A stretch of DNA of 64,000 nt. It comes from Spisula solida. Its lineage: Eukaryota > Mollusca > Bivalvia > Venerida > Mactridae. The DNA is taken from positions 12,327,455 to 12,391,454 of the forward strand of contig OX365948.1 in NCBI GenBank assembly GCA_947247005.1, in the 5' to 3' direction. A model generated the notes under the pieces. That model was given only the letters and a program-made list of their open reading frames with translations. It was not told where the DNA came from and did no database searches. The position numbers and the translations under genes are program-made. Below are positions 1 through 64,000 of the stretch, in pieces (positions within the stretch are counted from its first letter, which is position 1; each line of letters begins with the position of its first letter).

Positions 1-713
1 TGGTACTCTATGACTGTCCAAACAGATCTGATGGTACTCTATGACTGTCCAAACAGGTCTGATGGTACTCAATGACTGTCCAAACAGGTCTGATGGTACT
101 CAATGACTGTCCAAACAGATCTGATGGTACTCAATGACTGTCCCAACAGGTCTGATGGTACTCAATGACTGTCCAAACAGGTCTGATGGTACTCAATGAC
201 TGTCCAAACAGGTCTGATGGTACTCAATGACTGTCCAAACAGATCTGATGGTACTCAATGACTGTCCAAACAGATCTGATGGTACTCAATGACTGTCCAA
301 ACAGGTCTGATGGTACTCAATGACTGTCCAAACAGATCTGATGGTACTCAATGACTGTCCAAACAGATCTGATGGTACTCAATGACTGTCCAAACAGGTC
401 TGATGGTACTCAATGACTGTCCAAACAGATCTGATGGTACTCAATGACTGTCCAAACAGATCTGATGGTACTCTATGACTGTCCAAACAGATCTGATGGT
501 ACTCTATGACTGTCCAAACAGGTCTGATGGTACTCAATGACTGTCCAAACAGATCTGATGGTACTCAATGACTGTCCAAACAGGTCTGATGGTACTCAAT
601 GACTGTCCAAACAGATCTGATGGTACTCAATGACTGACCAAACAGATCTGATGGTACTCAATGACTGTCCAAACAGGTCTGATGGTACTCAATGACTGTC
701 CAAACAGGTCTGG
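1..713. repeat. 31-bp minisatellite, about 23 copies, truncated by window start
   Basis: The unit begins TGGTACTCAATGACTGTCC and ends AACAGATCTGA, 31 bp, with A/G (AGATC/AGGTC) and A/T (CTCAA/CTCTA) variants between copies. The array ends abruptly at about 713. No coding role: the period is not a multiple of three. Confidence 0.97.
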
Positions 714-1710
714 CCCCCAAAGGTAGTTTGATATTGCACCATTTCAAATATCAAACTTAGCTTGAGTTTCGGTCCTAAAGTATGAACAGGGACCCTGGTC
801 CTACTTGATGTCTGTCTGCTCTTGTAGTGCATGTCATTGGCTTTTTTATATTCAGTCTCCCATACTGAATAATTATACGGGGTGTCTGATTTCGTGCTGG
901 ATGTCTTGAAGAATGTCATAATATTTGTTTGCACTAGTTCTCCTGAACCATTTTTATGATTTTGATGAAACTTTGAATACTTGGTAGTCCTGAAGCCTAT
1001 TTGTGCATATTGTCAGGAATTTTAGGTTGGGTGATTTTTGAATGAGTTATGGCCCTTAATGGGAGACATCCGTTTTTGTGTCTAAAGCCCTTCTAGTTAC
1101 TGGTACTACATTTAAAGTTCCTATGATAATGTTTAAATAAAAAAGTGCTCTTGAAATATTGATTAAATAATGTAGTGGTTTACTGGTATCTAATTTTAGA
1201 AAATATTTAATACTGGCAATTTCATAAAATCATCTTGTTCCAAATTTTGTTGATCTGCCATATCAATTTATATTAATAATGAATCTTAGAATATAAATTG
1301 CTAGACAAGTAGATAAGAAAGTAATTTGTGCTTGATTTATAAATATGTTATGTTGTATTATTACAGGTTAGTTAAGGGATTTGTATTCAATCATTATAGT
1401 TATATATATAGCTCACTTTATTTACCAAGATTAGTGTCATATTGTACGTAGACATGCACATACATGTCTCTCAGTACCATGTAACGTTGCTCTATATACC
1501 TGCGTGTTCAATTTTCTGAATTTAATGATGAATTGAATAAAAATAATAATTTGTTACATGCTTGTAAATTTTTATGATGGAAATATTAACCAATGTAATG
1601 CTGGTTTAGCTTGTAGTGAATAGGAAATTACATCTTTCTGTATGCTGATCATCTGATTGCACTTCAACACAGGTTATATAAATATATCACAACAGTCAGA
1701 ACTAATGTTA
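714..1710. other. AT-rich stretch, no gene seen
   Basis: Unique-looking AT-rich sequence between the first minisatellite and the inverted-repeat element. The short open frames have no splice or family support. I see nothing else. Confidence 0.6.
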
Positions 1711-2984
1711 TAGTCCAGTCATTCTAAAGTAAAAATAGGCTTAACCTCAAACAAATTGCAAAAGAAACGAATTTGACTGTTTTGGCATCAGAAAACATTG
1801 ACAAATAACATATCAAAAGTCTAGAAAAATCTAGGATGGGGAAGTTGCCGAAAAATTAACATATCTAAGGTCACTATTGGAAACACTAAAGCTGCTTTTA
1901 TGACAGTGTTAATTTTTTATGTCCATGAAACCTAAGTGCACATATCCATAAAGTACATAGTAAAGTAATTTGAATATGAACAATATTATAAGCAGATGAA
2001 AATAACGTGGCAAAGATAACAAATAAAACCATTTTTGATTTAATATAGATGCTTAAAAACCAGTACAAGTGGGTGGGGTAATGGAGTTTGACAATCTCAG
2101 AAACAAGTTCCGGTGTAACCTCTAGATCAACAAGGTATACTGAATACCGAAATAAATTGTTATATGTGAAAGTTCTGACATTGCAAGCATAAATTGCAAA
2201 AGTGATGGGGTCTGTGAAATTCAAGATGGCGTCCAAGATGGCCGTCTTTTTTAGCATTACCAGTTAAAATTGAAATAGATACATGAAAATAGCAGGAATA
2301 TACATGACAAAATTCATTGAAATTAATGTCCTTAAATGATGTATATGTATTTAAGAAACCACAAACATCGTTAAACAAATATTTTAGATCCATTATTCAT
2401 GTTGAAAATCTTCAAAAAGCAATGTTGACCAGTCAATGTTATTTGCAGGTAAAACATACGAAAAACAGGTACAGAGGCAATTTCACCTTTCTAATCCCTT
2501 ATGTCTTTGGTTATGATTTATAATGTTGATTAATACATATCTTAAATAAATTTTTATGAATAAATGGTATAATATGTTAAATAAAAAAACACTACTTTAA
2601 TTGGAACACAGTGCATCCGTGCAATCTGAGGTGTAATATGTGGTTTTATTACCTCACCCACCAATTTAACACAATGAATGTGTAATCGAGTATCTGTGAA
2701 GTTTCACACACTAACTTCGTCGTGCATAAAGTGTATTAAATCATAAAGGTAAATTGGTACACAAACAAAACTTTTATGCCGGAGATTACTCCGAGAAATC
2801 CAAGATGGCGTTCAATATTGGACGTCGTTGTGTAGGAAAAGTCATTAATTTGGCTATATAGATGATACAGGTAAATGTATAATACTTCCAACTTTGTATC
2901 CTTTGTATCGGTTCTTGACAACCCGGCGTGTTCTATCAAATATTTCTGTGAATCACTGGTTGTAAATAGTATCTCTACTTCATT

Positions 2985-3330
2985 AAACCCCCGCACAACG
3001 AGTTGTAAGGGGGTATACTGGATTCAGATTGTCTGTATGTCGGTCGGTCTGTCTGTCCGTAGACGCATTCTTGTGGATGCATAACTCTTCCTACAGTTTT
3101 TGCAGCATTTATTTCAAACTTTAACAGATGAACATCCTCAACATGTAGATGTGCATGAAGGAAAGAATTTGCGCTGCGACGATTTTGACAGAAGTATGGC
3201 CCTTTGTACTTTTATGCATTATACAATATATAGTGTATATAGTGAATAGTTCTGATGTGCATAAAGAAAAGAATTAGCTGCAATGATTTTTGCCACGCGG
3301 GGGTATATTAGTCTGTCGAATGGCGACAGT
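2985..3330. repeat. Dispersed-repeat-like segment with CTGTCTGTCCGT motif
   Basis: Begins near cgcacaacgagttgtaaggg and ggggtatactgg, has a run of GTCGGTCGGTCTGTCTGTCCG, and ends with cgcgggggtatatta. This layout resembles a repeat that I recall as common in bivalve genomes. That recollection is the only basis for the family call. Confidence 0.5.
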
Positions 3331-3464
3331 TCTATTTATCCTTGGATACAGTGCGACTTGAAACTACTTCATATGTATGTATGAATCCGAGATCAAACAA
3401 GCAATAAGGTATAAATAAAAGCTGGCTGGTAATCATAGAACATATCGCACATCCATTGCATGTA

Positions 3465-3540
3465 CAGGCCTGGGTATACGGGTCCATTACATGTACATGC
3501 CTGGGTATACGGGTCCATTACATATATATGCCTGGGTATG
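3465..3540. repeat. About 31-32 bp direct repeat, 2.5 copies
   Basis: The phrase CCTGGGTATACGGGTCCATT with an ACATGTACAT prefix is repeated at 3469, 3501 and (partly) 3531. Confidence 0.8.
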
Positions 3541-3589
3541 TGATCAGGTACTTGGTCGGTGGTCCATTTGGCTTTGTTATGGACATTGT

Positions 3590-4540
3590 CGTACGGTTGT
3601 TTGCCTTTTAGGCACAGTTTGCGAGATGTTAGATGGGCTTTCCATGTTAACCAGAATTGGTTCAGGATTAGAGCTCGATGTTTCGCTTAATTTTCGCCAG
3701 CATAGTAATAGTTTCATAAATGCAAGGCTCAATACTAGATCGCCTGTGTTTATACTTGTCGGAAAACCTGTTAACATCGAGGAGTTCAATGCCCGACCTT
3801 AGGCCTGTGTTCAATGCTTGCTAGAACATGTCCATAGTAGGTACACGCTCGACATTAGATCTAAACCCAATGCTGACTGGAGAAGGTTCAGTTAGACAGT
3901 CATTCTTACTAGTGTGTGTGATTGTCCACAATGCAACACTCGACCTTAGATCTGCATTGAATGCTGCAGGAGTAGCTCCAATTAAACATAAGTTCAATGC
4001 TTACTAGATTATGTCCACAGTACAATGTTCGACACTAAACCTACAGGACAAGGTTCAGTAAGACTTGCGTTCAATGCTTACAAGAGAAGGTCAAGAGTGC
4101 AGGAACCGATTTTAGACCAAATTGGAATAGGTTCAGTTAGACTATACGTTCTATGCTTGCTGGAGTAGGTTCAAGTAGACCTACATTAAATGCTTGCTGT
4201 GGTTTGTTAAGAGTACCGGACTCCTAATACATACCTTAAATACTTGCTTTAATACAAATGTAGGGCCAGTTCAGACCTACGTTCAAGACTTAAAATGGGT
4301 CCATTTAAACTATCGTTCAATGCTATCTATAGTATGTCCTCAGTGCAACGATCTACCTAAGACATGCGTTCAATGCTTGCTAGAGTTGGTCTACAGTGCA
4401 AGGTGAGATCTAAAATTTAAGTTCAATGCATACTTGTAAGATTAGGTTAAGTGAGACCTACGTTTTGAGTTTGTTTGAATAGGCCAAGAGTATGTGCAGC
4501 CCTAAATCTAGACCTGTGTACAAAGCTAGGTTAACGTAAG
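3590..4540. repeat. Degenerate tandem repeat (TTCAATGCTTGCTAGA-like)
   Basis: At least eight decayed copies of a TTCAATGCTTGCTAGAGTA-like phrase occur about every 50-180 bp (3811, 3992, 4070, 4149, 4185, 4316, 4369, 4421), often near GTTCAGTTAGACC. Probably an old minisatellite inside the larger element. Confidence 0.55.
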
Positions 4541-5121
4541 TAAGTATGTAGACTCTACAATCTACATGTGTATGATATCACTAATTTAATTCGTCAAAGA
4601 CACAAACAATATCAATAGAAACATACACAAACTGTATTGTTACCCGTAAGGGCGATTAAGACAATGTCCATAATGCGCTTCCGTAGAGAGGAATTGTATG
4701 CATAATCTCAACGTCAAAATAACGCCGATTTATTTTCATAAACCATCGTAAAATATTAGACTTTTGTATATAAAAAGATTATTACAGTTCCTTTTTTTAA
4801 ATAATCAACTGAAATGGTTAATGTGTACGTGTTATTTGATATTTAAGTAACATAATTACGGAAATATGACGAGATTATGCCTTCGTAATGACATAGTTCA
4901 TTGCACGCGCTAAGTTGATATGACGTCACTATGGCGAGTTATATTTGCCATGTCGTAGTTCGAAAAAATGAACAAGTTTAAGGTTAAATTTCATCGTTTT
5001 CCCCACCTTAGATTTTTCTAGACTTTTTGTATGATTATAAGCATACATTTATCTACATGATTATCGAAAAAATAATTCTTTTGCAATTAGTTTGAGGTTA
5101 AATCGTAGAATGACTGGACTA

Positions 5122-7754
5122 TTAATACAGAAACCTTCTATCAAAGACTAGGTATTATCCAAAATAAGTCTCTGGTCCAGAGATCTTTCCTCTGTTTAAA
5201 AGTATAAATCTTTCAAAATTACTTTTCCTACACCACTATATGTATATAGGTTAGATATCTATGGAGTGAAGGGTTGAGGATGCAATTATTTTATCATAAT
5301 TCTGTCTGTGATTTTTAAACACTTAATCTGTCACTGAATGAAACTGGCTTTGATACTGACTAAATTATCTTTGAATAATATATCACGTTGTAATGTATGT
5401 GTATATTACATAATCTACTTTTTGTGTGGAAATTGCTGTGTAAGCATTTATGTTGTACATGTATATGATGGTTAGTTTAACGAATATGAGGCCTTTTATT
5501 TGAATACAGGCATACTACATGAATAGGAATCTTTATATGAATATTAATGAGATGAAATTGTCGTTTAGAAATTACTCAGTAGTATCATTAATTCTTTTGA
5601 TCACGAAAAAGTGGAGACGTATTTTAATGTTATAAATGTGTAGATTAAGCAAGAAATAGTTATCTTTCTTTCATTTTCATATATGAACATTAATATATTC
5701 CCTTAAAATGTACTTTTGAAATCCATTTTTATGAAAGAATGTCCAGAATACCATGAAAAATGTTGATTAAAAAAACATTCAAATGAGTGTAAAAAAATTT
5801 TAAAACCATAAATGACTTGTTAATAGTTAATTTTATGGTTTGCTGGCTTCTATAACATTCAGGGGAGTTGGTTATAGAAGATTTAGGAATGAGATCATTT
5901 GGTTCATAATTGTCAGTTGTCCTAAGTAAGTAAATACAAGCACTGGGTTCCTATGTTTGTTTTGGTGTTATACTGGTGGGATATCAATCCCCTATCTGCT
6001 GGGTACCAGTCTGTGTGGCTTGTATCTAAACGTTCCAAGAACAGGTAAATACTGCTGTCTGTGATTATACCTGTATACTGACTGCAACAACCTGTTGAGT
6101 TCGGGTTTCAATATGAAACATTCACCTTCTAAGCTTTCTGGAATGTTTTTCATTATAAATGATCTATTAGATTTACTAACTGTCCATTTTATATAGACCT
6201 GAACAACAAGTCCTCTCATATTCTTTGTGATGCATAAAGTTTTGGTCTTACATTAAAACCAGTATCCATATAGATTTAATCATGATTGGTGAATGGGGGT
6301 GTGTTTGGAAGGTCATTGATATTTACAGTACCCAGGGTTCTGTTTCTGCTGGAACCAGGTTTTAGTAAGAGTTATAGGGCATGTTTGAATACCTGCATGG
6401 TTTTCAAGTATAGAATATACTTTCATTTTTACATGTGTAGGTATTTTGATAATTTATTAGTAACAGTCTATGATTCTCACTGATTATGACGGATCATCGA
6501 TTATTAATATAAACTGAAAATGATACCTTAGTAAATACTGACACAGATTTGTGGAAGGTCACTACAAAAGCCAGCAATGTTATATTGCATTGTTCTGGAA
6601 AGGTTTTCTTACAATAGATCACTTCTAAATCAACACATTGGCAGGTTATAATGAAGCCTTGAAGTTTGAAGTGATCTTATAACTCGGGGTTATCCTTTGG
6701 AAATCGTTAAAACTTTTGTTATATGTTAATTACCAAATATTGGGATAACAATCTGTACAGTTGTTAAACAAAGGTGTCATGATTTATTATCTGTGATCAG
6801 TAGTTAGTTTGAATGCTTGATTGACATAATCATTTAGAGTATAATGTTAAATTACATTGCCACCTGTTTGGTATTGAAGAAGAAAATGGCAGTAAAATTG
6901 GTTGATAGACCATTAGTAATGGTTGGATGTCATTAGTAATGGTTAGATATTGTAGAAATGTTTTGAATACAGTTTTTTAAGGTAATAGAGTATAATCTAT
7001 TGTGAGATTTAGCATATTGTTTCAAAAGCATTTTATTCTTAAAATTGAAATGTGTTGGATATAATGAGCATAGTATTATGATACACTATATTTACCCTTG
7101 AAGTCAAACAAAAAATAAATATCAATAAAGTGAGTTTATTGAAGCATGACAGCACTTTCATTGCAAATCTTGCTCGCTCACAAACAAAGTCAACATAACA
7201 TTAAGAGTCAAAGTTTGTTGTTGGAGACATGGTCAATAGTATATTAAGGAACAATTTCTTACACAGAAATAAACCATGAAACATATGTATGTACTTGTAT
7301 CTTGCAAAACCTCAATGACCTTACAAACCGAAAGTAGAAATACAAAAATGTATGGCAATGTTTCTTGAATATCTTATAAAGGATACATTTTTCAGTCAAA
7401 AACTAAATAAGAGTTTGTTCCCTGGAGTTATAATGTAAGCATGGTATGCGTTTTGGCTCTTGACATTTGCCAATGTGTGTGTTTGTGAACGCGTATTGAA
7501 AGGCACACATATTTTTTGAAACAAACTATTTTAAAAGGGTGGCCCTTTTTAACGAGTTGTTGGTGTTATGTTACAATGAAAGTATACATATAATACACAT
7601 CTGTCTGCTTGAGTTCTTTTAATTTCTCAAAAATTCTGAATTATTGTTTACCACACCCCTCCCACTTTTGTTCTCACCCCACCTCCTTAAGTTGTATCAG
7701 TTGATCTAACTGTAGACTCCAGTGTATACCTGAGTGCTCAGCTATGGAAAAGCC
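5122..7754. other. Non-coding AT-rich stretch, nothing recognised
   Basis: No exon with laminin or other family similarity, no tandem array and no inverted repeat that I could see. Presumably intron of the laminin gene or intergenic sequence. Confidence 0.55.
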
Positions 7755-8455
7755 ATCACTTGCTATGCTCACATCATTGGCTATGGGTATACCAATGCTG
7801 AGTATATATAATCGATATACCATTGCAGGTTATTGGCATAACATTGCTGACTATGGACATACCATTGCTGTCTATGGACATACCATTGCAGGCTATGGAC
7901 ATACCATTGCAGGCTATGGACATACCATTGCTTCTATGGGCATACCATTGCTCACTATGGGCATACCATTGCTGTCTATGCGCATACCATTGCTGACTTT
8001 GGACATACTATTGCTGTCTATGGACATACCATTGTTGTCTATGAACATACCATTGCAGGCTATGGACATACCATTGCAACTATGGGCATGCCATTGCAGG
8101 CTATGGGCATACCATTGCAGGCTATGGGCATACCATTGCAGGCTATGGGCATACCATTGCAGGCTATGGGCATACCATTGCAGGCTATGGGCATACCATT
8201 GCAGGCTATGGGCATACCATTGCAGGCTATAGGCACACCTTTGCTGTCTATGGGCGTACTATTGCTTGATATGGGCATACCATTGCTGTCTATGGACATA
8301 CCATGGCTGGCTACGGGCATCACATTGCTGTCTATGGACATACCATTGCAGGCTATGGACATACCATTGCTCACTATGGGCATACCATTGCAGGCTATGG
8401 ACATACCATTGCTCACTATGGGCATCCCATTGCTCACTATAGCATACTATAACTA
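7755..8455. repeat. 21-bp minisatellite, about 33 copies
   Basis: The unit is CTATGGGCATACCATTGCAGG-like, with TGGACA/TGGGCA and GCAGG/GCTGT/GCTCA variants. The middle (8100-8230) is nearly homogeneous and the edges are diverged. A 21-bp period keeps several frames open on both strands, so translated products from here are artefacts. Confidence 0.95.
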
Positions 8456-11400
8456 ACTATGGACATGCAGTTGTTGGTTAATGACATGCATGCCCTGATT
8501 TGTTCATCTCAACATACAAATGTCCATTTATCACAATACATACTGTACTCATAACATTCATTTTATTTTCCTCTAAATTCCACCAATATTTGGGTCAGAA
8601 GGTTAATTAAGATATAGTACTAGATTACTTCGCCCTGTAAGTTTAATATGTGTTCTGAATTAGCCTAATCCATGATGTTAAGTTTTTATATATGAACATA
8701 TCAAGTATGTATGTCAGAATGTTTGCATTTCCTAAAAACCTGCTAAGTACTGTTATATGTATTGATTCAAAGATAGCATGAACTAGGTTAGTGTTCCCAT
8801 TAAACTGAAGAACATATTTGAAGGTATGCAGTTTCAATATTTGCCATTTGTCAACTTCAAATAAAGCAGGGTTTGAAAGGCATGCTATGTAGATATCGGA
8901 ATGCTCTCATTTTTGAAGGATAAACATGTCTTATGAAGTTAGAAAATATTGCTCAAACACATATTGCTCAAACAGTTAATTGACAAGTAGTTGAAATATA
9001 CTGTATTTTTTTCAATTCAATGTTTGAATATTTATATAGAAAAATCAAATCAAATTGAATATTCAAATATCAGCTGTTATTGATGAATGTTTGCTGTTAT
9101 CAGACTGCCATATAAACCTCTCCCACTCTGTCTTTATAATTATATTGGTCTTGGTACAAGTGCTTCTTCTGGTAGCATGTCTGCATGTCGATGCATAGCC
9201 ATTGTTAGCAGAACTATCCACTATTTTGTAGGCTGTAGCACTTATCTTTTGTTGCTTGTTTGTTGTTGGAAGTAATATTGTATGGTTTACTTCCCAACAC
9301 ATTCTGAAACCTGGACCTACTTCATCAAATGGATAAAACATTCATTAATGTCCAAAATGGACTGTCAGTCCATTTGAATAACATTATTCAAAACTATTGA
9401 CTTGATGAGTTTCATTTCAGCAATATGAACTGTATAAGGACTTCATATTCAAGTTCAGTAGATTTCAATCAATGTTTTAAGTGGCTCAGTGATCATTTTA
9501 GCTTTCATGAGGTGGATTTATCTGACCACCTGGTGTGACTGGTGGGTCTAAATAGCATGAAAATGATCAAAGTACTCAAATAGTCAATTACCAACATGGT
9601 CAGGTTATTTATCAAATTAAAATAGCCATACAAACATGTTGATTATAGATCTGTCAACTGGTCCTCTTTATCAAAAAGGTCTTGAGGGGTGTCATGTGGC
9701 TGTAGTGTTGATGGGTGAAAATTTAAATAAATCTGGATTTTTGTTGATGGTTTTGATGATTGGCCAGTTTGGGGGTCTTCTTCAGTTTAATACATTTCAG
9801 AATTAAGTATAGTTTTAATTGAATTCACATATTGCTATAACAAAGCTATTAGATATAACAATTTCTGGAAGCATTATACATGTAAAATGTTGAAGACCCC
9901 TATGAAGAGGTCCCCTAGGACTTGAATAAATCATAAAGGATCTCAATATGTACCTCAAAATATTGCTATTAAAATTGAAACATGGTGATTGAATTTTAAT
10001 TGCAATGATTTAAGCCTATTGGAAGGCCAGTAATTTCAAGTTTAGAATTTTGATGTTAAATTTAGGAGTTCATATTTAGTAATATTACCAGTATTTTAGC
10101 AACCATTGACAGTATTCAGAAGAAAAACATTGTTTGGGGCATTGAACAAAATTTAACCTGTCGGCATTATTTAATGACCTTTTAGCTGTATTTAATGACC
10201 TGTTAGTGAAAAATATGTAATTACGATCTTACTTGCAGATATTTGTTGTGACACTGAATGTCATTTTGGTCTGTAACAGTGTTATGTCCTTATTAATTTT
10301 CATGAGACCTTTGTGTATAATTATGTTCATTATAGACTTTATTGTTATTTAATTAGAGATTCGTTCTTGCTTATCAATGTATACTCATAATGGTCATTGT
10401 GAAGATACAGAATGTACAGGAAACATAAATGTCTCTTCGTATAATCTAAGATATCTGACACACCAGACTCGGATTGTAAGAAGACTTTATAGTGTAGTCA
10501 GTATGGACATACCATGTGGTGTGTGACGTAAATTTTGAGTACGCAAGTAAAAATCTGTTACCAAAAATTAAAAACAACCGTTAGTATTTTATTCTTTGAC
10601 CGATTTATACGAGATATTCTCAAAGCTCAAGCTGAGAATGAGTACTTGAGATGTCTCGTTAAAATCGGTCAAACTTTTTTTAACTTTTTGTTGACAGATT
10701 TCTATTGCATTCTTAGCCAAAAATTACATCACAATTATAGGGTGATAGGTCGAGGATGCACTCACCAACTGTGCCATTCGGAAGACAATAACAAAAATGT
10801 TTACCAGGTCCAGTATCTCCTTGCTTCAGGTACTCTGCATTAAAGAACAAAACTGGCTTCTCTTCTCTCATACCCTCATGCAAACAGGATTCAGAGGTCT
10901 CTAAAGAGTGTTTCATATAACTTGTAGAACTTGTTTCACAGTCTTACCTAAAATAAATTTGTTTAAAAAATAAGTAATGTAATATCGTAACATACCAGTG
11001 AATGTAGCATAAATCATTTTGTGACTTAATCACCATTTCTATAAATCTAATGATACTTATATGACCCGAGAACACAAATAAATAATGTCAAAAAATATTT
11101 TTTCTTTATTAAAGAGATTCTCATTAACAATTTTATTATATTTAATGATGTTAATTTGATAGCAAGTTGTAAATTTCCCCCAATTTTCAGTATGGTATTT
11201 AAAAAGAAAATAGAAACTTTATGGAGAGAGAAAAAATTATGGGTTGATATCTGATATAGCCATCAAATACATAAAAAAATATGTGATTCATACACAGACC
11301 ATTTACCATAATTATACTAGAATGGAGATGTGTGAAATGTGTCCAATTATATATGGTAGCTAGTATAAGATATGGTATGAAACTATATGCTTGTCAGTTG

Positions 11401-11952
11401 AACAATAAACCCAATCTAACAATCTTACACCCCAGGCCATTTAAGTTATGATTTGGCTGAAGAATTTAGCAGATCATTTTTTGAAATTAAAAAAGAAAAT
11501 TGAAGTTCTAAAAAACTAATTAATATCAATAAAACTTAAATATGTCAAGACATTTAGACGGGCAAAGGCTGAAATCATATTGTACTGATATGAATACGTC
11601 AGACCAAAAGGAGATAAATAGACAGTTATAAAATGGAGAATCAGATTTTGCCGGTCCAGAGGAGGGTCTAGACTCCCCTGGAATTTAGGAATATGTGGTT
11701 ACTTTGTATATCTACACTGATTTGTCAGGGCTAAGGACAACCCTCTTTGAAATATAGCTGGTTGGACTCCCTCTGAGAAAAATAGTTGATCAAACCTCTT
11801 CCTGAGAAAAAATTGCTGGTCAGACAGACTCTGGATCCGCACTGGCATGTACTTACCCTCAGACTAGAGTCTGACAGTACCAGATTGTGTGTGCATTACC
11901 CAGTACAAAGTTTGCATATTTATTTAATAAGTTATTTCCAATATGATTACAG
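8456..11952. other. Non-coding stretch upstream of first recognised laminin exon
   Basis: AT-rich. I looked for the missing LN N-terminal exons (Cys-rich start and the Trp-Trp-Gln motif) and did not find them. Apart from the possible minus-strand exon at 10.8 kb, nothing is supported. Confidence 0.5.
10723..10887 (-). other. Possible orphan exon or exon fragment, minus strand
   Basis: Read on the minus strand, a frame open for about 75 codons encodes ESCLHEGMREEKPVLFFNAE, then KHFCYCLPNGTVG and ECILDLSPYNC before a stop. An internal GTTG|gtgagt would be a good donor. The Cys/Pro/Gly pattern faintly recalls the Cys-rich region of CD36-type scavenger receptors. The family call is weak, and it may be a decayed or chance frame. 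Confidence 0.25.

Positions 11953-64000
<52,048 letters not shown>

Larger units (their letters stand above)
1711..5121. mobile_element. Inverted-repeat-bounded DNA element, about 3.4 kb, non-coding
   Basis: The left end at 1711 (TAGTCCAGTCATTCTA) is the inverse of the right end at about 5106-5121. Further matching blocks follow inward in the same order on both arms: a TTAACCTCAAAC...AATTGCAAAAGAA block and an AAGTCTAGAAAAATCTA..TGGGGAA block, giving gapped arms of about 140 bp. TTA flanks both ends and may be a 3-bp target duplication, as in PIF/Harbinger-like elements. No transposase is visible; internal sequence includes other repeats (2985-3330, 3590-4540). Class is inferred. Confidence 0.65.

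Noticed and set aside
1..713. CRISPR-like regular repeat
   Set aside because: Units are directly adjacent with no spacers, and the organism is an animal.
8060..8456. Repetitive open frames (GIPLQAM-type) on both strands
   Set aside because: By-product of the 21-bp minisatellite.

Overview
This is an animal (eukaryotic) genomic window. It is AT-rich, has short exons separated by long introns, and carries many minisatellites, tRNA-derived SINE remnants and DNA-transposon-like repeats. The protein it encodes and the style of its repeats fit a lophotrochozoan, most likely a bivalve mollusc. The species assignment is inference.

One gene dominates the window. It is a laminin alpha subunit of the alpha-1/alpha-2 type, on the + strand, running from 11953 past the right edge. 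I could place 44 consecutive internal exons by splice signals, reading phase and family similarity. They join without a frame break into about 2,226 codons. The order is: C-terminal two thirds of the LN domain (exons 1-4), LE repeats (4-9), L4a (9-12), a long LE array (12-22), L4b (22-26), LE repeats (26-30), coiled coil (31-42) and the start of LG1 (43-44). The signal peptide, the first part of LN and most of LG1-LG5 are outside the window.

Layout: 1-713 is a 31-bp minisatellite cut by the window edge. 1711-5121 is an inverted-repeat-bounded element. 7755-8455 is a 21-bp minisatellite. The rest up to 11952 has no convincing gene, apart from one possible orphan exon on the minus strand near 10.8 kb. 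11953-27754 holds exons 1-16. 27755-41512 is a 13.8-kb intron filled by two head-to-tail copies of an unclassified element (29341-31740 and 31747-40710). The second copy is itself interrupted by a 4.6-kb LTR-bounded, apparently non-coding element (35669-40295). 41513-64000 holds exons 17-44.

The most unusual feature is how the intronic minisatellites are placed. Several start or end exactly on exon/intron junctions (exons 6, 11, 19, 21, 29), so the repeat unit contains a copy of the splice site. In the exon 29 array it also contains most of the exon end. This gives runs of about 10 to 21 tandem decoy 5' splice sites directly downstream of the real one. The window also contains a TTAA-flanked MITE with a perfect 32-bp central palindrome and a cluster of GC-rich hairpins inside the tandem element.
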